A DNA stretch of 64,000 bases, from NCBI RefSeq assembly GCF_000295955.2, contig NZ_ALXE01000025.1, forward strand, positions 153,109-217,108, written 5' to 3'. This stretch comes from Pantoea sp. A4 (GTDB lineage: Bacteria > Pseudomonadota > Gammaproteobacteria > Enterobacterales > Enterobacteriaceae). How positions within the stretch are numbered: the first letter of the stretch is position 1; each line of letters begins with the position of its first letter. The notes under the pieces were generated by a model that was not told the DNA's origin, searched no databases, and worked only from the letters and a program-made list of their open reading frames with translations. Below are positions 58,349-64,000 of this stretch, in pieces. The position numbers and the translations under genes were made by a program.

Positions 58349-59080
58349 TTAACCCAGATCGCCAAACCTCACCTGGAGTGCCGTGATCACGGTTAATGCC
58401 GTGGTTTCTGTGCGCAGTACGCGTGGCCCAAGCAAAATATCGCTGAATCCTTGTTGTGCCGTCATGGCAATTTCATCTGCTGACAGGCCACCTTCCGGGC
58501 CAATCAGGAGCCTTACGCGCTCAACTGGCAGCGGCAAGGTGTTGATACTCTGGTTAGCGCGCGGATGCAGATTGAGTTTTAAACCGTTTTCCTGCTCAGC
58601 ACACCACGCTTCCAGCGTCATTGCCTCGCGAATTTCCGGTACGCGATTACGTCCGCACTGTTCACAGGCGGCAATGGCAATTTTTTGCCACTGCTGGATC
58701 TTCTTAGCCAGCCGTTCTGCATCCAGCTTTACGCCGCAGCGTTCGGAAAACAAGGGGGTAATGACATTTACACCCAGTTCAATCGATTTTTGGATGGTGA
58801 ATTCCATTTTTTCGCCACGGGACATCACCTGGCCTAAGTGCAGGTGCAGCGGAGATTCACGATCGTCCAGTTGGCTGGACAGCACAGAGACTCTGACACG
58901 CTTTTTATCGGCTTGTGCGATTTCTGCTTTGAAAGTCAGATTACTGCCATCGAACAATTCCAGTTCTTGTCCCGCCCCCATGCGCAGTACGCGGCCAACA
59001 TGATTGGCGGCATCTTCCTCAAGGAAAATGTCACTGCCAACGGTAAGAGGTTCGGGGTGATAGATGCGAGGTATACGCAT
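58349..59080 (-). CDS. rsmE: 16S rRNA (uracil1498-N3)-methyltransferase
   Basis: The 243-residue SPOUT methyltransferase begins [12 protein letters not shown] with a PUA-like N-terminal domain; the C-terminal knot has [14 protein letters not shown] and [13 protein letters not shown]. It methylates U1498 in the decoding region. I chose MRIPRIY, as in E. coli. It precedes gshB by 70 bp. Confidence 0.95.
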   Translation of the reverse strand: MRIPRIYHPEPLTVGSDIFLEEDAANHVGRVLRMGAGQELELFDGSNLTFKAEIAQADKKRVRVSVLSSQLDDRESPLHLHLGQVMSRGEKMEFTIQKSIELGVNVITPLFSERCGVKLDAERLAKKIQQWQKIAIAACEQCGRNRVPEIREAMTLEAWCAEQENGLKLNLHPRANQSINTLPLPVERVRLLIGPEGGLSADEIAMTAQQGFSDILLGPRVLRTETTALTVITALQVRFGDLG

Positions 59081-59212
59081 GTGGTTCCTGCCTGGATCGC
59101 GCCGTGATCGGTCACGGCTAACGGAAAAAGGGTAGTTTAGGTCAGTGATTTCCTGGCTGGCAAGGGGAAAGGGCAAAACGGCCAGGCAAGGTAGCCTGGC
59201 CGGGCTTGGGGA

Positions 59213-59785
59213 TTATGCGGTGAGAGGGCGGAGATCCAGCGTCATCAGGTGATATTGATTGTTATTGAATCCAAAGGAGCCGCTGTCATCCAGCTGTAAC
59301 TTGCGGGTATGGGCGGCATAGGAACGGCCATTGATCTTATTAATGAACGTTACCAGGTAAGCAAAGCGCTGCGCCATAATCTGCGCTGAGCAGTCAAACA
59401 GCTGATTAGCGAGGCCGTTGCCGCGATAGGCGCTGTCGATGCAGATTGGCCCGTACTGATAGCTGTTGTTGCTGTCTAACTGCTCGCCGTAAGGGGTGTA
59501 CTTATGCAATTCACCGGTCATGTATTCGAACATGGGCCAGCGCTGCAGGAACTGCCAGGAACCGGCAATAACAAAGCCCACCACCAGGTCGCCATCTTTC
59601 GCGACAACTAATCCATTTTCGCTTTCAATCAGCTCAGCCAACTGCGCCGCATCGATGTTGGTTGTGACGAAACCGTCTTTGCGGTCTTCATCACTGATGC
59701 TGTTAGCGTGATATTTTTTTAGCAACGCCAGCACGCCTTCGATATCGCTGTGTTGTGCAGCATTTACGGTAAGATTTCTGTCCAT
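59213..59785 (-). CDS. GNAT-family N-acetyltransferase
   Basis: The 190-residue protein has the acetyl-CoA site YGPICIDSAYRGNGLANQLFD (motif A, RGNGLA) and a beta-strand VVGFVIAGSW. The substrate is unknown. It is not part of the E. coli endA-rsmE neighbourhood and borders the hcp island. ATGGACAGAAAT follows a GGAAAAAG Shine-Dalgarno-like stretch. Confidence 0.85.
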   Translation of the reverse strand: MDRNLTVNAAQHSDIEGVLALLKKYHANSISDEDRKDGFVTTNIDAAQLAELIESENGLVVAKDGDLVVGFVIAGSWQFLQRWPMFEYMTGELHKYTPYGEQLDSNNSYQYGPICIDSAYRGNGLANQLFDCSAQIMAQRFAYLVTFINKINGRSYAAHTRKLQLDDSGSFGFNNNQYHLMTLDLRPLTA

Positions 59786-60155
59786 GGTTTTACTTTTTCC
59801 TCAACATTGCTTGTCTACGTAATCCACCTGAGCGTATCACGCTTTTTTCTCCGGCGAGGTGAAATTGATTCAGAGACAGGGGCGGGCTTGAGTGCCGGGT
59901 AATACCGGCTGTGGACGTTAACAAGCTGAACACGCCTGCTGCGCTGTTTCGTACCCAATAACATATCGGAACCTGATTTTAACTGAGGTATTTGCGACAT
60001 ATTGTGTCGCTGGGTAAATTATTGGCGGATGTTTATTTAGCGGTTCAATTAAGTTCATTTAGATATTAATTTTATATTTTTTCTATTTTTGTAAAGTTGG
60101 TTTTCTGAATAGGGGGAATTTCTTACACTCCGGCGAAATAAAAAGGAGTAAAGGA
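59786..60155. other. AT-rich upstream region of hcp
   Basis: About 370 bp without a credible gene. The last 150 bp are strongly AT-rich, typical of an H-NS-silenced promoter of a transferred or secretion gene. AAAAAGGAGTAAAGGA sits just before the hcp ATG. Confidence 0.45.
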
Positions 60156-60611
60156 ATGAATGCACTCTATTTACAAATATCCCACATCAACGGCTCCAGT
60201 CAGGATGCACAGCACAGCGACTGGTTAGATGTCATGGACTACCATTGGGGCGGCCAGCGAGACAAGCGCTTTGGCGGCACAGTGAATTTTCGCAACCTAC
60301 GTGTTAACGCCATGCTGGATAAAGCCACACCGCCGCTGGTGCTGCACGCCGCCAAGGGTAATCCATTGAGCAAGGTCGTGCTGGCAGCATGTAAAGCTGG
60401 AGGGGAACAACAGGAGTTCTACCGTATTACCCTCGAAGGCGCTCGTGTTGTCGCATTCAGTCTGGATGAAACCTCAGAAGGCACGTTGGCGGAGTATGAG
60501 TTTGAAGCCGACTGTTTCAAAATCCAGTACTGGGATCAACGACCAGATGGTGGCCGAGCTGCCGAAGTTCGCGCCGGTTGGAATGTAAAAAATAACGTTT
60601 CTGTGTTCTGA
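60156..60611 (+). CDS. hcp: Type VI secretion tube protein Hcp (orphan)
   Basis: The 151-residue protein follows the Hcp1 pattern: LQISHINGSSQDAQHSDWLDVMDYHWG, VNFRNLRVNAMLDKATPPL, KAGGEQQEFYRITLEGARV and GWNVKNNVSVF. Hcp hexamers stack into the T6SS tube and carry small effectors in their lumen. No other T6SS structural gene is in the window, so it must work with a machine encoded elsewhere. It lies 9 bp before the putative effector gene. Confidence 0.92.
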   Translation: MNALYLQISHINGSSQDAQHSDWLDVMDYHWGGQRDKRFGGTVNFRNLRVNAMLDKATPPLVLHAAKGNPLSKVVLAACKAGGEQQEFYRITLEGARVVAFSLDETSEGTLAEYEFEADCFKIQYWDQRPDGGRAAEVRAGWNVKNNVSVF

Positions 60612-60620
60612 GGGGATGAG

Positions 60621-61331
60621 ATGAATCATTCGGATTACTTGAAATGGAAGCTGGATGGAGAGCGACATCTGGCGATGAGTCTGGAGGGCGGGATTCGCAA
60701 TTTGCCGCAAGAGGTGAATAATGCGTTGGAAAACCTTGCGGGTGGTTTCGAACGATTGAGCTGGTATTCATCATGCTTTACATCTAAATATCAGGGAGTT
60801 TGTGAAGAGTTAAAGCATGAAGATAGTAGGATGTTGTTATCTTTAAAAGCGCTAATTGAAAGGTCGAACGTTATATTCGATATGATTGCACTTTATATAG
60901 AGTGCGTATTGCAAGATAATCCTAAAAAGACGGTGGAGGATTCAAAAACTGCCATTGTCATGGGAACTAACCTGGCAAGAAAAATTGCAGTAGGATCTAC
61001 GGTTAATGCCGGTATCGCCTATACTATGGCCAGAGAGATTACACGTAATACAAAAATAGAACTGCGAATGCGAAAAGTTTTAAACCAAAGGGCTGAAAAT
61101 TTTTTTAGCTTTATGGCAATTTACGGGTATGTGCACAAGGCTGCATTATCTGCCAGAAGATTGAGGCTGCTTTATCCTTTTTATTATCAGGCTCTTTGTG
61201 TTTTTAATCTTGAAATGTTGTATTTTTTCATAGAGCCATTTTTAAAGTCTGTTATAAATAAAATGAAGTTTTATGTGACGTATACTCTAAAAGAGAAGGA
61301 AAAGCACTTAAGAGAGGCTTTTGGTTTATGA
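60621..61331 (+). CDS. Putative T6SS effector carried by Hcp
   Basis: The 236-residue protein is not recognised by domain. Residues 1-90 are polar; later come amphipathic or hydrophobic stretches (VIFDMIALYIECVL; FFSFMAIYGYVHKAALSARR; YYQALCVFNLEMLYFFIEPFL), which would suit a membrane-inserting toxin. Codon use becomes strongly AT-rich after about 60780. Position between hcp and small membrane proteins matches the ion-selective pore effector Ssp6 with its Sip6 immunity protein in Serratia; this is an inference. It overlaps the next gene by 4 bp. Confidence 0.62.
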   Translation: MNHSDYLKWKLDGERHLAMSLEGGIRNLPQEVNNALENLAGGFERLSWYSSCFTSKYQGVCEELKHEDSRMLLSLKALIERSNVIFDMIALYIECVLQDNPKKTVEDSKTAIVMGTNLARKIAVGSTVNAGIAYTMAREITRNTKIELRMRKVLNQRAENFFSFMAIYGYVHKAALSARRLRLLYPFYYQALCVFNLEMLYFFIEPFLKSVINKMKFYVTYTLKEKEKHLREAFGL

Positions 61332-61543
61332 AGATAAATCTATGGGGGGTTTTTATTTTTATTCTTAAGTGCATTTGTTACCTGCCATGGAAGTTTTTAC
61401 GCGCATATGAATTTCCAATTATGATTATAACTTCAGCAGTGATATTTATGACGATCATTCCATCATGCTGGTGGCAATTAACTTTATTCACGTCTTTTTT
61501 TTATTTCTTTTTCCCTTTCTATAAAGCATATAAAGATAAATAA
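61328..61543 (+). CDS. Small membrane protein, probable immunity protein 1
   Basis: The 71-residue protein has two membrane segments (VFIFILKCICYL and FPIMIITSAVIFMTII) and ends CWWQLTLFTSFFYFFF with a Lys-rich tail. Its ATG overlaps the effector stop (ATGA), so it is translated with the effector. The pattern P-x2-WW-(Q/R)-LT recurs in the protein at 61631. A small inner-membrane protein beside a pore-type effector is the expected immunity form. Confidence 0.6.
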   Translation: MKINLWGVFIFILKCICYLPWKFLRAYEFPIMIITSAVIFMTIIPSCWWQLTLFTSFFYFFFPFYKAYKDK

Positions 61544-61544
61544 A

Positions 61545-61601
61545 ATGATTTCTTACTGTAAGCAAGATTTTTGGTGGTGGAGTCGTCTGCTGATAAAATA
61601 A
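61545..61601 (+). pseudogene. 18-codon ORF with WWW motif, possible remnant of an immunity copy
   Basis: The ORF encodes MISYCKQDFWWWSRLLIK and lies directly after immunity gene 1. The D-F/Y-WW(W)-x-R-L pattern recalls DYWWRL of the next small protein. It is too short to judge; it could be a coincidence. Confidence 0.25.
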
Positions 61602-61630
61602 TGCTAATTAAGCTACAAGAGGGCTTTGGC

Positions 61631-61849
61631 ATGAAGGGATTTATAACCTATGTCTTAACAAAGCTGCTTTCGGTAGTGAAGCGATTTATTGGAATCGTTT
61701 CATATCAAATTTGCATTTGGTTAATTATGATTGTTCCAGGTGTGTTCTATGTTAAGTTCTTCCCTGATTACTGGTGGCGACTTACTGTGGCAACAATAAT
61801 TATTTTATTTGTGTTGTTATGGTTTTTTTATCCGGACAAATATAAGTGA
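61631..61849 (+). CDS. Small membrane protein, probable immunity protein 2 (paralog)
   Basis: The 72-residue protein (MKGFITYVLTKLLSVVKRF) has two membrane segments and FFPDYWWRLTVATIIILFVL near the end, homologous in pattern to immunity protein 1 and nearly equal in length. GAGGG lies 7 bases before the ATG I chose; TTG and ATG codons upstream in frame would add 10 to 20 residues with no Shine-Dalgarno site. It has no effector gene of its own, so it may be an orphan immunity copy. Confidence 0.58.
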   Translation: MKGFITYVLTKLLSVVKRFIGIVSYQICIWLIMIVPGVFYVKFFPDYWWRLTVATIIILFVLLWFFYPDKYK

Positions 61850-61968
61850 TGGAGTTGATGGTTAATGCATTCAGCATAATATATCATTGATTTTATACTC
61901 ATGGGTAATGTATCTTGCGATATGTTTTAACATGGATGCTGATCTAACTAAGAAAACGGATTCGACTA

Positions 61969-62232
61969 ATGGGTGATTTCCTTGGGTATGTCTTCTTCGC
62001 TATGATAATAGCTAAAGAGGTTTTTCTTTACTATCTGTATGAGTGGTGGTGGTTGTGGCTATTCTTAGTGAGTTTTTTTATCTGCGAAGTTGTTGTCTGT
62101 AAAATCCAGTCCCGCCGTTTTAGTTTTCTGACGCTCATTAAGAAGCTGATTAAGTGTGTTTATAACATCATTCGCATCATAGCGAATGTAATAAGTAGCA
62201 TCTTCGACTATTTAACGAGTTGGCATCATTGA
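61969..62232 (+). CDS. Small membrane protein, possible immunity protein 3
   Basis: The 87-residue protein has an N-terminal hydrophobic pair (YVFFAMIIAKEVFLYYLYEWWW; LWLFLVSFFICEVVV) and a C-terminal amphipathic helix. The similarity to the other two is limited to a Trp cluster (EWWWLW) and overall size. The Shine-Dalgarno site is weak, and a 119-bp gap separates it from gene 2. It may protect against a different effector or be unrelated. Confidence 0.5.
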   Translation: MGDFLGYVFFAMIIAKEVFLYYLYEWWWLWLFLVSFFICEVVVCKIQSRRFSFLTLIKKLIKCVYNIIRIIANVISSIFDYLTSWHH

Positions 62233-62287
62233 TGCCTGACTTTTTAACCATGATAGATACTCCATCCGGACTCTCATCATGCATTAA

Positions 62288-62307
62288 GGCGACGCTTGCG
62301 CATCGCC
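62288..62307. terminator. GNRA hairpin between the hcp island and endA
   Basis: On the minus strand GGCGATGC-gcaa-GCGTCGCC is an 8-bp stem with one G-U pair and a GCAA tetraloop, 10 bp after the endA stop. No long T-run. Confidence 0.55.
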
Positions 62308-62317
62308 CTAATAATTA

Positions 62318-63028
62318 TCAGCGCTGAGCGCAGGCTTGCTGTACGTAAGGATTATGATTGCCCTGTACGCGTGCAATGCGCTGGTCGCGTTCGCACTCCC
62401 AGGCGGTGACCGGGTAGAGCTTGTTCCACGCGGTAAACAGCTGAGTTTGCTGACGTGAGATCACCAAGTGGTACTGGTCACGCATGTAGAAATAGGTGCG
62501 GGCAATGGCACCACGGGCGCGGGCCGGTGGTTCAGCACGTTTGCCAGCGAAGTCGATTTGCATTTCACATTTGCCATACTGGTTTTCACCCCCGTTCCAC
62601 TGGCTGTAAGGGAAGTTATTGCGGTCACCGTTAACTTCACCAATTGCCGGTTCGAGGTTATGCAGGTCGCTCTCAATACGGCGATAGTCGGCATCTTTGG
62701 CGCAGTTTTTACGCCCACCGTTTTGCCAGCACTGGCGCTGGTGGCCGAACTCCCACGCGGGCATCACATGTTCCCATTCAATACGTTCCGCACGGTTGGT
62801 ATTTTTACGTACCTGATAGCCACAGCTTTGCAGATCTGGCACGCCTTTCTTACCTTGCCAACTGATTTTGCAGCCACAGTAGAAGCTGCCCGGCGCATCG
62901 GCATTGATCTCTGCTGCGTAGGTTTTTGCCTGCTGAAAATTGTTTTGATGGTAGTTGTCGAGGTTCAGGCTCCATGCCATCAGCGGGGAGAGTAACAGAG
63001 GGGCTGCCAGTAAAATTTTGCGAAACAT
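62318..63028 (-). CDS. endA: Endonuclease I
   Basis: The 236-residue periplasmic DNase has a signal peptide (cleavage near MAWS-LN, residue 20), the beta-beta-alpha-metal site [14 protein letters not shown] with the catalytic His, [15 protein letters not shown] for the metal, and several Cys ([16 protein letters not shown]) expected to form disulfides. It cuts double-stranded DNA in the periplasm. It neighbours sprT and rsmE as in E. coli, except for the inserted hcp island and GNAT gene. Confidence 0.95.
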   Translation of the reverse strand: MFRKILLAAPLLLSPLMAWSLNLDNYHQNNFQQAKTYAAEINADAPGSFYCGCKISWQGKKGVPDLQSCGYQVRKNTNRAERIEWEHVMPAWEFGHQRQCWQNGGRKNCAKDADYRRIESDLHNLEPAIGEVNGDRNNFPYSQWNGGENQYGKCEMQIDFAGKRAEPPARARGAIARTYFYMRDQYHLVISRQQTQLFTAWNKLYPVTAWECERDQRIARVQGNHNPYVQQACAQR

Positions 63029-63208
63029 ATTCCATACTTACGAAAAATTATTCAGGCGCGGGAGGTTAGCAGAACCCCGCAGCCGGTGGTATGAGAATAT
63101 TGGTCAGTTTCGCACTGGCTTGAATAGCGCGGATGTACGGGTGATATCAAAGGCCATGATTATTTAGCTGAGTGCCGTTTTATCTGAGTTTGCAGCCAGT
63201 GATGTGCG

Positions 63209-63736
63209 TTAAGGTGCTGAGCTGTCATCTGGCTGGAACTCACCGGGTTTCAGCACAGTGCGGCAATGGACGCAGCGGTATTCCGTCTCACCACGCACCA
63301 CTCTGTTGTGGCGGCGAACCGTGAGGTTGTGCTGTTGGCACTGGCAACGATAAGCGAACGTGGCACTACGCACTGAGGCGATTTCGAATTTGTGGGTACG
63401 TCGGGCAGGTACACCGAGCACCGTTTCCATCATCCATTTCCACTCTTTGCCGTGAGGCGCAACGCGACCAAACACTTTCCATACCAGCAGATGTGCCAGC
63501 TCATGTGGCACCACTTCATCCACAAAGGCTTGCTGATTTTCTTGCAGCAATATGGGATTAAGGCGGATTTCCCAACGTTCCAGCCACGCTGTACCGGCGC
63601 TGGTGCCACGTTGTTGGTAGATCAGGTTCGGCTCAGGAAACTCACGTTTAAAGTGCAGATTGGCGATGTGCAAATAGTGACGCAACGAGCGCATAGCGGC
63701 CTGTTGCAGAGCAATGGGGAGTCGGGGTGCTTTCAT
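63209..63736 (-). CDS. sprT: SprT family zinc metalloprotease-like protein
   Basis: The 175-residue protein has the zinc motif HELAH (78-82) with [11 protein letters not shown] and a C-terminal zinc ribbon ([14 protein letters not shown]). It matches E. coli SprT (165) with a 10-residue C-terminal extension ([10 protein letters not shown]). I chose [13 protein letters not shown]; 12 more codons are open upstream. Its function is poorly known; the eukaryotic Spartan family cleaves DNA-protein crosslinks. Confidence 0.93.
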   Translation of the reverse strand: MKAPRLPIALQQAAMRSLRHYLHIANLHFKREFPEPNLIYQQRGTSAGTAWLERWEIRLNPILLQENQQAFVDEVVPHELAHLLVWKVFGRVAPHGKEWKWMMETVLGVPARRTHKFEIASVRSATFAYRCQCQQHNLTVRRHNRVVRGETEYRCVHCRTVLKPGEFQPDDSSAP

Positions 63737-63863
63737 AGCCGCCAGCATAAGCGTCAGAGTTGTAGAACACAAGAGGGATAACTTTGCGGCACAGTTCCCC
63801 TGACAGGCCGAGGTATCTCGGTTTGTCAGGCGCGTGTTTTGACCTTTCTTTCTGTTTGTTGAG

Positions 63864-63941
63864 AAGCTGCGGTGGATTCAGGTGGCAGTTAGACAATGTG
63901 CTGGAAAGCTGCTGTGGATTCAGGTGGCAGGTCAGACAATG
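63864..63941. repeat. Two tandem copies of a 35-bp sequence
   Basis: AAGCTGC(G/T)GTGGATTCAGG-type sequence occurs at 63864-63898 and 63906-63941 with a period of about 42 bp; each ends in AGACAATG. The second runs straight into the palindromic element at 63939. Nothing else is seen between 63773 and 63863. Confidence 0.8.
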
Positions 63942-64000
63942 GGGGGTATGACTGCAAAGAAATCCGCATCCTGCGATCCGCTGGCACATCCATGTGCCAG
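63939..64000. repeat. Second copy of the palindromic element, cut by the window edge
   Basis: ATGGGGGGTATGAC at 63939-63952 matches the left terminal repeat of the 51846 element with two changes. An inner hairpin CTGGCAC-atccat-GTGCCAG (63981-64000) lies where the other copy has GCCCGAC-gtccat-GTCGGGC. The right terminal repeat lies beyond the window. Confidence 0.75.

Noticed and set aside
63648..63989. Minus-strand open frame with repeated CHLNPQQL-type residues
   Set aside because: It overlaps sprT and reads through the 35-bp tandem repeats and the palindromic element; the protein repeat is simply the DNA repeat translated.

Overview
The window is chromosomal DNA of an Enterobacterales bacterium, most likely Erwiniaceae (Pantoea or Erwinia type). 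The core proteins (PdhR, AceE, Lpd, AcnB, RF3, DeoC/A/B/D, MutY, TrmB, HemW, RsmE, EndA, SprT) look very close to those of E. coli, but the gene order and the accessory genes differ. The genus is an inference from gene content. No rRNA, tRNA, CRISPR array, transposase or prophage was seen.

Layout. 1-2270: the 5' part of a BglG/LicT antiterminator gene with its RAT/terminator leader, a secreted PAP2 phosphatase and a small tautomerase. 2475-11262: aroP, then pdhR-aceE-aceF-lpdA (pyruvate dehydrogenase), with a PdhR operator and an AceF carrying two lipoyl domains. 11314-14246: a YefM-YoeB toxin-antitoxin pair, a predicted structured small RNA, and a LysR regulator divergent from an aldo/keto reductase. 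14313-19936: acnB and yacL, separated by two genes of unknown function that share a domain present three times. 19978-33591: a catabolic island in which a nine-gene leftward run (alcohol dehydrogenase, DapA-like aldolase, hydroxyacid dehydrogenase, two MFS carriers, cyclase-family protein, SSS symporter, sialidase-like protein, SDR) diverges from dtnK-pdxA2-deoR-type regulator (D-threonate type catabolism).

33759-43283: prfC, an ERIC element, osmY, ytjA, yjjU, yjjV and the deoCABD operon with CRP and DeoR sites. 43323-44440: an Rpn-family PD-(D/E)XK nuclease with a strong internal start site and a separate downstream gene resembling that internal product. 44576-48713: mltC, yggX, mutY, trmB, yggN. 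48719-51498: a taurine/sulfonate-type ABC importer. 52017-59080: hemW, rdgB, yggT, yggS, a pilT-like gene, an 8-bp tandem repeat, ruvX, yqgE, gshB, rsmE. 59213-63736: a GNAT acetyltransferase, an AT-rich orphan hcp island with a putative type VI effector and small membrane proteins (probable immunity series), then endA and sprT. The right edge carries tandem repeats and a truncated copy of a palindromic element that occurs complete at 51846-51934.

Compared with E. coli, three distant chromosome segments (lpd-acnB, prfC-deoD, mltC-sprT) are joined here, and the joins hold the catabolic island and the rpn locus. The strongest leads for new biology are the hcp-effector-immunity island, the three-domain unknown gene pair after acnB, the rpn locus with a duplicated small protein, and the predicted small RNA at about 12024-12127.
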